Below, one piece after another: positions 39,701 to 51,498 of a stretch of 64,000 nt of DNA. The notes below the pieces were generated by a model that was not told the DNA's origin, made no database searches, and was given only the letters and a program-made list of their open reading frames with translations. The DNA comes from Phallus indusiatus (taxonomy: Eukaryota > Basidiomycota > Agaricomycetes > Phallales > Phallaceae): assembly GCA_027605045.1 (NCBI GenBank), contig JAQFWX010000137.1:1-64000 (forward strand), in the 5' to 3' direction. Position numbers and translations under genes: made by a program. The first letter of the stretch is position 1. Each line of letters opens with the position of its first letter.

Positions 39701-41987
39701 GATTTGAGATGCCCTTCATGACATCTCCCACTGTCGCTTGAGCAGTGTAGGTGTCTTACCGATGGTTAGCTACTACAACTAATGACTGAAAATAAAATAA
39801 CGAACCCACTGGAGTCATATGCTATATATATATATATATATAACGTCAAAGCGTGCTAACAGGGCAGAATCAAAGAAGTGCATACGCATAAAACTTGTGT
39901 ACCATCAATTCCTACCCAATTGAACGTCGAATGAGGGAAAACATTGCTAAACAGAAACAAATCAATGTCTAAAGAGATTATTCAGTAGTTATGAGTTTAC
40001 ATATTATTCCTGGATAATAATGAGCACATCAAAGAAGAACACAGAAAAGAGTCCTAACCAGGATAATTTCTGTGTAAAGAAGTACTTCATTCCCGCTCCG
40101 CGAATGAGCTAAGAAGTATTAGTATATCGAAGTTTAGCATTAATGCTGGACTAACTTGAGGTAAAGCTCCGTTCAGGCCAAAAGAATCAGGTAACCAGGC
40201 AGTCTCTAACATTCAATTGTTTGGGGTGTAATATGAAGTACACTTAATAAACATACCACAACGGACGCCAAACCGACTCTGAAAATATCGCTGACCAAAT
40301 ACAAATTGACGCACAAAAGCCTCTCCAGAAGGCATGTTCCCGTCGGATTCCAACCATTGTCCGCCGATGGGATGAAACTGTCCCGATTTGATTTTTTCCT
40401 TCACTCGTTCGAATAACAAAGGATATAACTAAAGGGGGTGCGATTGAGATCAGTCAAGGATATGCAATGTTAAACATACCTGCTCTAGCCATTTATACTG
40501 TTGAGCAGAGCTACATGCGAAGCGATGTTCAGGGTACCGTTCCATCAGGTCGATCTGAAAATAACGCGTTTTTCATACTGAAACGTGAGTGGGTGGCGCA
40601 CATACCTGGGTAGACCAAGATCTTGCTACTTTCTGTTGAGTAGAACTATACGGCCACAACCTTTGGAAAAAAGTGTTAAGAAATTTTAGCAGCCCCCAGT
40701 TTAACCACGCCCACCATGCAGTGTCTATATGACAATGGCCTATGGCATGAATCTTCGGTTTTACGCTGCCTTCTTCGTACACTTTCTCAGCCTTCTCAAA
40801 CCATGCATCACCGAATACATCTTCCGCTAGTTTTCGTGCTGCCGGAATCGAGTCCACATCTCCCTTATCGAATACATTCATGATAGAATTAGCAATTACT
40901 AATGCCTTATTTTGGAGAACAGTATTCCCAGGCAAGTTCTCAGAAAGTTGCTTTAGGGTGAAGAAATCCCACATCAGATGCCATGCTTGTTGGTTAGGTG
41001 CCACGAGATCGGCAGAGGCGAGCTAGACAAGTCAGACAAAGTAAAAATCATGGTGCTGGGACATACTTTATAATACCGATTTGGATCAGGAGGGTCAATG
41101 GTATCTCCTGTAAGAGGCACGCCAAACATGCCGTTGCATGTTTGCTCGATATAAAATTCATGGAACCCTTTTTTCCTGGCCTCAGCGGGGATAATGTATT
41201 CTACACGACGGTCGCCTCCATATCCACCAGTGATTCCTAAGACACATTATTAAGGAAGCATAAAAATGGTTAATGTTCGTCTTTACCTTGAACAGGAGTG
41301 CCATCGGTTGTGAAAATCATAGCCTGTTGTAAATACCATCGTCAAACAAGAAAAGAGCTTCTGAAGAGGTTTGCCTCACCTCGCAACCAGGATCAAATTC
41401 AACTAGTTATGATATAAACATGCATACTAGGAGAAGATTCAAATCTCTACGCACATTGTACACGTTCGTACTTTGACCAGGACGAGGGTATTTTGACAGC
41501 TACTTTCCACCAATGATTACTCTTAACTGGTTTAACAACGTAATCCATGAAGCTATTGAATCAGAACATACCCCTAGTGTTTGGAGGTGACATCAGGATT
41601 GAATTTCTTCCTCAGAAGTCTCTTAGAAAACTTACACGACGGTCCGAAAGAATCTCCTTTCTGCGCGGGTTTGAAAGTCTGTTTGATCGCCTCTGAGAAA
41701 GCAGGTTTCGTAAGACCAGGCGCGCTCCAAACGTGCAACTTGACATGCGTGGAATCGTCTATTCTTTCGTGAAATAGAACACTGGATAAGTTTTGGGAGG
41801 AATAATGTCCTCCGAGCATGGTCCCAAGACGGCCCTAGAATTGGCAATTACATGGAGAGAAATGGTGTATTATAAATTGACAATCAACCTGAGTCAGTTT
41901 TTTCACCCATTTGTTTCCTGGAGTGAAATTCAACTCTGGATAGGAAACAGTCTCTGAAGGAGCTTGCTGATGGTGGGTGTCGCACAT
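36704..41987 (-). CDS. AMS1: Alpha-mannosidase, glycoside hydrolase family 38 (vacuolar/cytosolic AMS1 type)
   Basis: It hydrolyses alpha-linked mannose from free oligosaccharides; yeast Ams1 does this in the vacuole, reached by the Cvt pathway. From ATG at 41987 it starts [20 protein letters not shown], with no signal peptide, as in Ams1. An N-terminal module follows ([20 protein letters not shown]), then the GH38 catalytic domain: zinc ligands in [18 protein letters not shown] (about 40745-40650, split by an intron), [20 protein letters not shown], and the catalytic-nucleophile block [15 protein letters not shown] (about 40185-40145). Next come [40 protein letters not shown], and [20 protein letters not shown] (reconstructed). 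The C-terminal beta domains include [20 protein letters not shown] and [20 protein letters not shown]. About 20 short introns are present. The last splice gives an end at 36704; reading through it would end at 36767. One intron acceptor abuts a TA repeat. A decayed copy lies at 62110-63935. Confidence 0.94.
39822..39843 (+). repeat. (TA)n microsatellite at an intron acceptor of the mannosidase gene
   Basis: About ten TA units immediately upstream (in transcript sense) of the AG that precedes the exon reading HMTPV. They replace the usual pyrimidine-rich stretch before the 3' splice site. Confidence 0.85.
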
Positions 41988-42142
41988 ATTTGCTGAATCC
42001 AGTTGTGGGAGAAAGAAGTAATTACGTACTCAGCAGAGTCCGAGGCTTTCTCAGAGGCGGCGTGTGCCAGCGGAATATCATCGTTTCTGTTGTGTGATAA
42101 CCCTCGACTCAGCCATTGCCAGTATTCGAACATCTCATTATC
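41988..42142. promoter_or_regulatory. Compact head-to-head promoter of the mannosidase and deacetylase-family genes
   Basis: Only 155 bp separate the two start codons (ATG at 41987 on the (-) strand and ATG at 42143 on the (+) strand). Any promoters, leaders and start sites for both genes must fit here or overlap coding sequence. No TATA box was evident. Shared regulation is an inference from the spacing. Confidence 0.6.
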
Positions 42143-43810
42143 ATGCTAGTTGTATTTGACAATGACTGTCTTTTGCATGATCCCCCTTATGAAACATTGT
42201 CTGGATACCGCGTTCCATATTTTGAGTCTCCTGCTCGCTATCGTGCTATTAGGAAGGCATTGGAGCTCTCAAATGACAAATTCACATTTATACAGTCAGA
42301 GTCAGATACTGACATCCGTTGTCATATAGCAAACGTGAGTCTTATATAAAATCGGATTGGTTATATCTCATCCTGATCCTAGGCGCACCGGGAAGATTAC
42401 ATTACATATATAGAAAAAGCACACGCAGAGTGGATAGCTGATGGTGGAAATCCAGTTCAGTGAAATATATAAATGTACATTATCGAATTTTGTCTGCTCA
42501 TATTCCGAATTAGGACGGTGTTTTTCCGGATACTTTTCTCCATCAGCGGCTACCTAGCCCCATCACGAATATTTCGACCTTAAGACCAATTGCTAAAGCG
42601 GGTCAGTGATCATTCCGTCCTTTGAAGTTACCCTTGGATCTCACAATTAGTTTGGAGATAGGCTGTTATTGGTATTACTTCATAGCTTCCTAACAAAATT
42701 CTTATTCTAAGTCAATTCACAAGTTTCGATTTGAGTACTCCGATCACAGCCGGTCGGTAAACTTATGTTGCATGCTATCGAAATTGATCTGTGATGACTT
42801 TATAGACACGTTTAAGTCTGCTGTGGCTGCTGCCAAAGTTGCCTTGACTGCAGCCAGACAGTTGATAATGTATGGAGGGAATGGAGCCGAAACTCACCCG
42901 TATGGTGTGTTTGCTTTAACGTATGATGGAAGCTCTTTCAAATTTTCTAACCAGCCACGCCTAATCATTACATTTTTCGTTAGTCGACCTCCCGGTCATC
43001 ACGCAGGTTTATCTGTTTGTGGTGGATATTGTTATTTTAACAATGCTGCAATTGCGGCCCGCTTTCTCCAAAGCCGGCCTCCCGCGTCTACCTTATCTGC
43101 GAATCCTGCAAAGATTGCCATATTAGATATAGATTATCACCACGGGAATGGTAGTAAGTCTCCTTAATTATACACTCTCAACCTTAGTCATTCTTCTTCA
43201 CCGGAGCTGACCTCCTGGACGCAGCCCAGGAAATTTTTTATGAGGATCCAGATGTCTTCTATGTGTCAATCCACGCCACAGAAGACTACCCATGTAAGTT
43301 TTTAGATGATGATCGTGTTTTCTTTTGAATAGATGACATCAGACTTGACCGGTTTCCCCGAGGAGAAGGGGAGTGGAAAAGGTTTGGGCTATAATCTAAA
43401 CATCCCCCTTCCACGTGGTACGACGGGAGACATGGAGTATTACGATGCCCTTCTCGGAGCCATTGCAAAGATACGCGATTATGATCCAGCTTACCTGCTC
43501 GTTAGGTTGCATCCTAAGTTGACTTTCTGTAAATATCTGATCTAAAACAATTTCCCCTCGCAGCCTTGGGGTTGATACCTTCAAAGATGACCCTATAAGT
43601 GACTTCAAACTCACACAAGAAGGTTACGCTCGAGTGGGCAAAGCGATTTCGGGTATCTCGAAGCCTACTTTATTCATAATGGAAGGGTAAGTTCTTTTTG
43701 TTTGAATAGCCATCGATTACTAATACAATCCCATTTGAAGAGGATATGATCTAACGACGATAGGAGATAACGTGAGGACAGTCCTCGAAAGTTTTCAAGA
43801 GAGGTCCTGA
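42143..43810 (+). CDS. Histone deacetylase-family (arginase/deacetylase fold) zinc amidohydrolase
   Basis: The family removes acetyl groups from lysines of histones or other proteins, or from polyamines. From ATG at 42143 it reads MLVVFDNDCLLHDPPYETLS, HREDYITYIEKAHAEWIADG, then DTFKSAVAAAKVALTAARQL (about 42805-42865). The active site includes CRPPGHHAGLSVCGGYCYFN (about 42985-43045), ILDIDYHHGNGT with a zinc-ligand Asp, FYVSIHATEDYPY, LLVSLGVDTFKDDPISDF with the second Asp (about 43500-43605), and FIMEGGYDL with the catalytic Tyr. It ends LESFQERS at 43810. Introns fall, for example, at about 42767-42805 and 42906-42983. The opening FDxxxxxHxP and the absence of extra domains resemble the HDAC-like amidohydrolase/class II branch. 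The substrate is therefore open. A decayed copy with matching introns lies at 48100-49235. Confidence 0.9.
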
Positions 43811-46800
43811 ACCTACTAGAATACGTGAATTTCTCCAATAAATTCCATCCCGAATTAAAATTTTCTGTCTATCTGCTGCACAAATACTCCTTTCACTTTA
43901 TTTTGTCGTCTGGGGCATGTGGCGATAATATAGGGTTTCAGTATGACGGCGTGAGATTTAAGCTCAGTATTTTCAAAAGATCCTGCCAGGCAAGCCTGTC
44001 AGAAATGGCGAACTGCAAAAAACTTCTGTCCGGAAAGAAATCCCATTGGGCTGTCGATTGCTGAAGAAAGATTGTAAATGCCAGGATCAAGATTATGGGT
44101 CTCACTCACACGCCTCACTAGCACTTGTGAGAGTTATGCCAATGACCATGATCACGGAATGGTTTCTATAAATGAATCAGTGAACATTTCTTGTACCTCA
44201 AATAGGATAAATTAACTTTTTGATGCCAATTTAAGGGATTAGCTCCACGAAAAAATAATTAGTACTATCCATTAAAAAAACCATGTCGGAAAACATTGCA
44301 CGAATCGTTGGAGGTCCGAGACCCGCGAGAAATGAACGGGTTCTTGCTTTTGACAGCGATGGGTCCGATTAATTAAAGAAAATGATTTGAGACAAGCTAG
44401 CGTCGAATAACCTCAATTGAACTTATGCACAGACTGCTGATTGATATTAATTGATTGAGCTATATTGATTTCCGATTTGTGCACGTAATACAACATGATA
44501 ATGAATGTAATGCACAGACCCATTGTTCGCCAGGAAAACGTACCGCACTAGCTCTAGATATGACTCGGACAGATAACATAAGTTGATTGCGTTTGAGCTG
44601 TCAAGTCCGATGAGAACGAATGCTGACCACGACTCGGGAGTGGGAGGTTAACGATGGGTTTCTCTCGTCAATACCAGCTGCCTTAATGCTTCTTTTATGA
44701 GAAAATACTTCTTTGAACATCAAATACAATCATATCTATTGAGACAATATTCATGGAATATCCCTTCTGGTCGGTAGATGTAGCCACTGAATGAAAAGGA
44801 TCGAGTCGATCGGCTCAGCGACGATTAAATGGAGAATTTCCTGTATTATGTCGCCCAGACTAAACTTTATATACATACATTAAGTTCTATAGAAGTTCGA
44901 CGTTCGCCGGTCTTGAAATTAAATCTCAGGAAATGCATCTGGTTTTCCGGTTTCCTGGCCGATGGACATTTTTATTTGCTCACTTTTTTCGTACCCTCTA
45001 TTTTTCACAAGACGAGACCATTATTTCCTATTGAGAATATATGGAACCAGGAGGGATGCCATGTCCAAGTAATCTTAAATGCACTGAATATAACTAATAA
45101 CCCTTTTCTTCGCAATGCTTTCTCGCCTAGACACTGAGTTTCGAAGAAATTATGAGGAGAACCTTTCGGTGCTTCACCTCGCAATAGATTTTCCTAAGGC
45201 TGTTGGTCCATAATGGTTCGGCCAGAAAAAGACACCAAAACTCACAATTTACTGCAGCCCTTGTCTGGCTTAGTAAGGGAGTTATGTTACGAACGTTTTC
45301 TAAGGTAAAATTTCCTGGTGGGAATAAGGCCCATTGCATGACTAGTATGCGCAACCCCATGAGCGGTGAAGACTGCTGAAGCTTTGCGCAAGTAACAACA
45401 ACCATCAAACACCTACACTAAGGCCTGAAATTGTTGACTTATGGGAGTTTAAGGACGAGGGTTAGGACAAAAATGGTGAATAGGCATGTGCCCAGATACT
45501 CGACCTGTTAATGTCTACCATTCTTAGCTTCAAGGCATGATCCTGTGTTCGATTGACAAGTCTGGCGTTGAGATATGAGAATGGGGGAGAATTAAACAGC
45601 CTGAAAGGTCCGGTTTGTTTTGAGGTTTCACCGCGATTGTTTTTTTAGAAAACTGGGTCAAGGTTTAGAGAAGATTAAGAACCATTCTCTCGAACTGCGC
45701 GAGTGGGATTTTGTGATTAGAGTGAGCATAGATTGATTCGATGGAAGAAGGTGAAGAGAATGGAAAATCAACCACTTGGAAGTTCAGTACTCAGTGCTGA
45801 GTTGGCAATCTCCGTGCGGACGACAAAAACGAAGGAGTGGCGGAAAAGAATTCAACGCAAAATGGAATTTCGCTAAGCTGGGTTGTGATGAAGAAAGAGA
45901 AATTGACATAAAAACGTGATAGAACCTGTGAACCGAGAATCAAAGCTGTATACATAAAAATTATGAGAGCCAGGATGTCTCAAGAAAAATAGACAGATCT
46001 CATTAGCCCCAGGCTGGCTCAAACGCATTCTTTCGCGAAAACCAAGTGCTTAGTCCCGGTGAAAACTCGTTATGTTGTCATTGTGTGACTTAGGGTACGG
46101 TCTGTCGTACAGAAGTCGCCCGACGGTGCACGAAAAGTGGATACAATACCAGATGAGCGATCTGCTAGTTTTGTGCCCGTTAGGGTGCACCTAACGGTGC
46201 TTTCGGTCAACCGATCACTTCGTCTGTTGACATTGTCCCCGCTTCATATTCCCTCTTTATATTCATTCATTATAATTATAGCTATTTATTATTCTTGATT
46301 CTATTTACATTTACCGTAATGGTGCTACGCTTTGTTCTAAACCTGCTATTCAGTGTGAATCAATAGCTGTAATGAGATCAAAATCTGACAAAAAGACCTC
46401 AGAAGCCTCTAAGCTACCGAGAACGAAAACCACGTACCAGGACTATCACGCATGTGGTATGGCCTAGAGTCCCGTACCTTCAACCAATATTATGACCGTC
46501 AGCCAACTCACGGTAAAATAATGAGTCAAATACCTTTCACGAACAAAGAAATCTGTGTAAGTGTTACACCGACCTGGTGCAATTATAGGGGCCGGAAGTC
46601 GCGACATCATACTCATCTTCTAAGGTCTTGATGTAACAGTACGAACAGTTAGTTTTACCATTTATCTGCAGTTATAGAGAGTAATACTCACCTTATTCCT
46701 GGATCAAAATGAGTCTATGCGTAGTTCCATAGGGCTGCTGCCTTGTGGAGGAGATGAGACGAGGCTAAGACTGGCTTGTACCGTTGCGCAAATTAAATCA

Positions 46801-48099
46801 GCGATAATCCTTGAATTAGCTTTATAAATTGTCTTGTAAATACGAGTGGATAATACTTAGCTCAACATAAAGAGTGGCTTTTGCAATAACAGGAATGATA
46901 AAAGCGGTAGTAGTGGTAGGAAGGAAAGGAGTGGATGAAGAAAATAGCGCCAAGAAACAACTCATGCACGGACGGAATCAAATGTTTTACTTCGACGTCA
47001 CGAGATTTTCAATGAAGTTTCGAACTTTGACTTGTATATATACGCATGCATGTTACCAATGTATCTAACCAGAAGGGAGCATAATCTTCCAGAATGGGAT
47101 TCTAGTTCTTACAGATTCGACCAGAACGGGACAATACGGCCATATAGCGAACGGTGGGAACATAACCAGTTTTCACCGGGGCTTAGTGCTTAGCGCTCAT
47201 GCGTCTTTCCCAGGCATATTTCCCGGAATGTCACATGGCGTCATATCACCGCAGTTTGTTTATATTGAAGAACCTTCAGAGTGAGCAACACGCAACGTTT
47301 TTTCAGTGGTACAATCACGCTTCTTTCATTATATAGCCCGACAAGTCGATTTGCATAAGATTAATCTGAGGAAATCTAGGTCTATTTGACACTCTTTATA
47401 TTCTCCAAACAGAGCGGTGAGCTCATACAGGTTTGACCTCAAACGAAATCCCGCTGCGGTATGTGTTGAACATCGCTATCTATATTCTATATTTACTGCG
47501 CGCGCAGGTGCCTCAAACGAGTAGTTGACGGCATGTTCTATATTAGGCTCGGTGTACCTTGAAGTCTAAACAACTTCGGCCCTCAATAAAAAACTCAAAA
47601 GGGACTAGTTTGGAAATAAAATGCATTATGTAAATTCAATAGAACATGACGTAGTCATCAGCAGTTCATTCTCGTTATTAACTTAATCCGCAATCTTTCT
47701 AGGGCAGTGCGTCATTTTGAATGCAAGTAATTATTTCGCACCGCGGCGGCGACTCGGAAGGTGTACGTAGGGCTTTGGTCTAGCTGGCGCCTAGGAATCA
47801 TAAAGCCTAAGGCCTCCGAATTGGTATGATCGTTGATGAAGGAGGAATCATGGAACCACGAATTACTTCTTAAAGTGAATGTTGGCTCTGGAGAGAAATC
47901 GCTCACCATTAATATAATTCCGGAGACTAAAAACGCCATACAGGTTTGTCCAAGCTGCGACGAAGCAGAAGTACTTTATGAATTTAGATTTGAAGCGGTT
48001 GGCTGCCCTCTTTTTTCATGTCAATTTGAAAGATGCCTACTTATTTCTCTTTCGGCAACAGATTGCACTGGTGTTATGTCCTTAATTTAGTTTCTTACT
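43811..48099. other. 4.3 kb without an intact gene
   Basis: It follows the deacetylase-family gene. No conserved domain was recognised on either strand. The stretch at about 44281-44420 resembles 49646-49780, so at least part of the deacetylase 3' flank seems to be present twice. The frame at 47833-48090 (+) looks protein-like but matches no family I know. A perfect 8-bp-arm palindrome is at 46177-46197. Confidence 0.5.
46177..46197. repeat. Perfect inverted repeat, 8-bp arms
   Basis: The arms CCGTTAGG and CCTAACGG are separated by five bases (GTGCA). It lies in non-coding DNA. It could form a hairpin or be a binding site; nothing else supports a role. Confidence 0.7.
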
Positions 48100-49235
48100 T
48101 TGAATAGTTTTCAAACTCTCGACTTGTTTCGCTTCGATCACTCACGGTAGGTATATGTAGGTGAATGGATGCACAACTCATTAGATTAATTTTCGGCAGG
48201 TACACAAGTCGGCGGTGGTCGCTACCCGAATGGACAGTAACGACTTTGACGACAACCGAACAAAGTTGTCGATTGATAACGTATGAAGGACACGAAGCGG
48301 CCCGAACCCACCTATAGCAATTGTAGGTTTGGGCTTAAGTTTCTTAAAGTATGATGACAGTGTTCGATTTCCTTAGTCTAGCCATTTTCTTCCTGTTGCA
48401 TACTAGTTGACCTCCCGGTCATCACGCAGAATTGTCTATTTGTGGGGAAGAATGTTATACTGTACTAATTGGGAACCGTTCCTCCAAAATCAGTCTCTTG
48501 CACCGACAACGTCTCACGGTCACAAGAGACGAGAGACAATTATTACCATGGCAATGATATTAGTAGCTCATTTAACCAATTCCACTCACCCGCTTCAAGC
48601 GGTAGCCGAGTAATATCTGAACGCGGTTTCTTTATAAACATTCAGAGGCTTCTAGTGTCGTGTGTTTGTTGGCAGTGTTTCAGAAGATCTTTGCGACTTC
48701 ACAAATCGACGATCGTTTTTACCTTTGTATAGATGACATCAGACTTCACCGACTTCCCCGAGAAAAACAAACAGGGAGTGGAAAAAGTATTTGGATTGCA
48801 ACCTAAACATTCCCCCTCCGCTCCACATGGTATCGGACGGAGGACGTGGAGTATTGCAACCATGTTCTTCTCGGAGCCATCTCGAAGAAATGTGAATATG
48901 ATCTAGTTTATGTACTTGCTTGGTATGGATCTGCTTGTTCACCTACATTGGTGCTTCTGATCTCAAAACACTTTTTTTTCGGTGCCTCGGAGTTGGCGCT
49001 TTCGAAGAATATCGGACGAACCCCACCAAGTGACTCCAGAACTTACGCGAGAAGGCATACGCTTCAGTGGATATCCTTGGGTACCCCGAGGCCCAGTTTG
49101 TTCGTAATGAAGGGGTAAGTTTACGGTGTCGTTCGACGTTGATTATTACTACTTGTCTGATTGGAGGGGCATGATCCACCGACGATAGGGGATAACGTTA
49201 TGACACGCTTTCCAAGATCGCAGCGATGGCCCTGA
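48100..49235 (+). pseudogene. Decayed copy of the deacetylase-family gene at 42143-43810
   Basis: Blocks of this region line up in order with 42720-43805. The active-site segment at 48409-48455 (ACCTCCCGGTCATCACGCAG, then TTGTGGGG) matches 42986-43032. The stretch 48732-48925 (GATGACATCAGACTT, CTTCTCGGAGCCAT) matches 43332-43500. A third, 48985-49120, matches 43560-43690, and GACGATAGGGGATAACGT at 49182-49199 matches GACGATAGGAGATAACGT in the gene. Upstream, 48200-48300 aligns more weakly with the exon at 42805-42900. Sequences equivalent to introns, including the one before the active-site exon, are still recognisable. This indicates genomic duplication rather than a retrocopy. Stops and frameshifts interrupt every frame, so it should not make an enzyme. 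The active-site region now reads RPPGHHAELSICGEECY, with the Gly after His-His-Ala lost. Confidence 0.85.
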
Positions 49236-51498
49236 GCCTGCGCGTGGTTAGGAAGCACGAGTTCAAGGGGAATTCTTGCTTAACCTGTCCAATGCATTTA
49301 TTTGATTTGACATTGTTCAATCTACTTCAGGAATGCTCACCTCTTTACGGTTCGCTGTACCGTCTAAAGCGTGTGGAGACTCAATACTTCGTGCCTCAGT
49401 TCGACGGCATACAAACCCGGCATAGTTTTTTTGAAAGGTCTCGACAGGACTTACATAAAAGAAAGCTTCTTTCACTCCTTCGTATTGAGAAAGGTTTACC
49501 AAAAGGTCGATGACGTCTGCATTGAAGAGGTTGTAGTTAAAATTAACATATATGCTAAAATCGAAGTTGTTTCTTTCTTGGCTGCTATGCTTAGACATAA
49601 AAGTAACATAAGAATATCATATCAATGCATGGTTTGTAGATCATGAAGCATGACGTCCCGAGGCACGCGAGAATAATTGACGGCATTCTTGCAGTGGCAC
49701 AAAGCTCTGGTGACTAGCGTTTGATAGCGCTGAGCTCAGGTCCGATCGATTGAAAGAGAAGAACAAAGCCGCTGAGAGAAATTTTGACACCGATTTAAAA
49801 ATAACTAGGACGAGCATGCACAGGCTTTGAGGCTAGTAGAGACTAGTTCAAAGTTGTTGATGATGGCCGAGTTGTACACGCTACGATCGGATAAGAAGTG
49901 CGGGGCGCGGACTGAGCATTCAATTTGTTTGACATATAATGTTATATTTCTGTTGAAGTTGGACATGCAAGAAATTGCATTGGCACTCGGTGTTGTTTGA
50001 GCCCAGAGAGTCTAGAGCTTGCACTGCATGAAGCCTGGAGAGAATAGATTCGGCGCTAAGATTGCTTTCCCGGCTCACGGCATCTCTGCAGGTTCCCCAC
50101 AATTCCTCCCACCATTGCGTCATTGCAGCTCAAATAAATTGAAAGAACCTCGAGGGCAGTACGTAACGCGCCGCGCGTTGAAAAAAAAAAGTATTCAGTC
50201 CTTTGAAAATGACGCTATCCAGAGCCGTTTGTATAACTCGATGGGCCGATATTGGCGTGAAAAATCATTGATGTTATAGAGCTCTAATCAGGTTGGATCT
50301 TGACATTGACATTGACAGAGACGCTGTACCAGGACTCCTCATGATTCTTGCGTCCCTAATTCGCACAGGGGACTGAATTTTGCGGTCCGGTCTGGTAAGA
50401 GACGTGTCTGCTTCAACTTGAACAGTAAACGCCGTTGCCCATCAATGGAAGAACATACTGCGTGTGGTTATTGATTAATTTGTGATATCATCCCTGCAGA
50501 CTTCTGTGGCAGGTTCTCCTGTCCAAAATGGGCATCTGAAAATACATATCTGTGTTTATGTACGTACGACTTGAGCCGGTGTTCCTTGAATTCTGACAAG
50601 GGGCCAAGAGAGACTAGTTTGGTAAGCTGTTGATTAGGTTTAATAGCACGATGACGTAGGTATCAGAAGATCCATTCATTCAGAATCAACAGACCTTCAT
50701 CCGACCAACCCGTCAAAAGCTCAAGTACGTGGATAGGTCTTCTGTTTGTTTGCAACATTGCAGCTGCGTGGCCCTCGGCTAAATCGATACCCCGACCGAA
50801 AAGGCGCAGGTTGTGTTTTTTCTTTTTTTGCATGGACGCGTTTACGTAAGCATTTGGCAATAGACCTCTCCCCAGGTCGCGTTCAAACCCGAGAAACCTA
50901 ATTTTGCTCGTGGCACATTGATGGCGCGAATTCGGTAAGGGTAATTGTATGCCATTTTTTTCGTTCAAGTGAAAGAGGAATCATACGGAACGTGAATATG
51001 CGCAGGACTTGCTTCTCATGTTTCAGCGAAAGCCCACGAAGTGTCAACCCCCGCCTGGAACAGGAACCCGACTTTCTCAAGGTATTCAAACTTTGGTACT
51101 TGATTGAATGTCCAGAGCCCGCGCTGCCCGACGAATTGAATAAAGATAAATACACAAGAGATCCGCCTAAGATTCACAAGAGATTCATTTAGGACTAGCG
51201 CAATAAGCGCGCACAGACTCGATGTCGTCACGGCCTAATTCAAATCATGAAGTGGAGCCACGAGAACACATTCTTGTCGATTGATTTTATTTAGGAAGGT
51301 CTGGATTCTGTCCTACATGTTCCAATGACCTCATCACCGTCCCATGGCATCTACATACATAGGTAAACCCTCTCCTCTGCCTTCAAATAAGTAGCGTCGC
51401 TCTTGACTCCCCCGGCCCTCACCACACCCTGCTTGGGACGGCGCATTCCGTCTCATTACTCAGAAAAAATCTCATCTCATTCTGTTACTCTCGAGCGT
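49236..51498. other. 2.3 kb without an intact gene
   Basis: It lies between the deacetylase relic and the TEA-domain gene. The part at 49646-49780 resembles the flank of the intact deacetylase gene at 44281-44420. The part at 50575-50680 resembles 47570-47670. Open frames at 50663-50968 (-) and 50992-51192 (+) look protein-like but match no family I know. The last 150 bp should hold the TEA-gene promoter. Confidence 0.45.

Noticed and set aside
44829..45408. Two open frames, 44829-45137 (+) and 45127-45408 (-), as a possible gene.
   Set aside because: No conserved motif, no plausible splice partners, and surrounded by decayed DNA.
47833..48090. An open (+) frame (HELLLKVNVGSGEKSLTINI) just before the deacetylase relic.
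   Set aside because: It does not match the deacetylase gene or any family I know, and adjacent sequence is broken. Left as uncharacterised.
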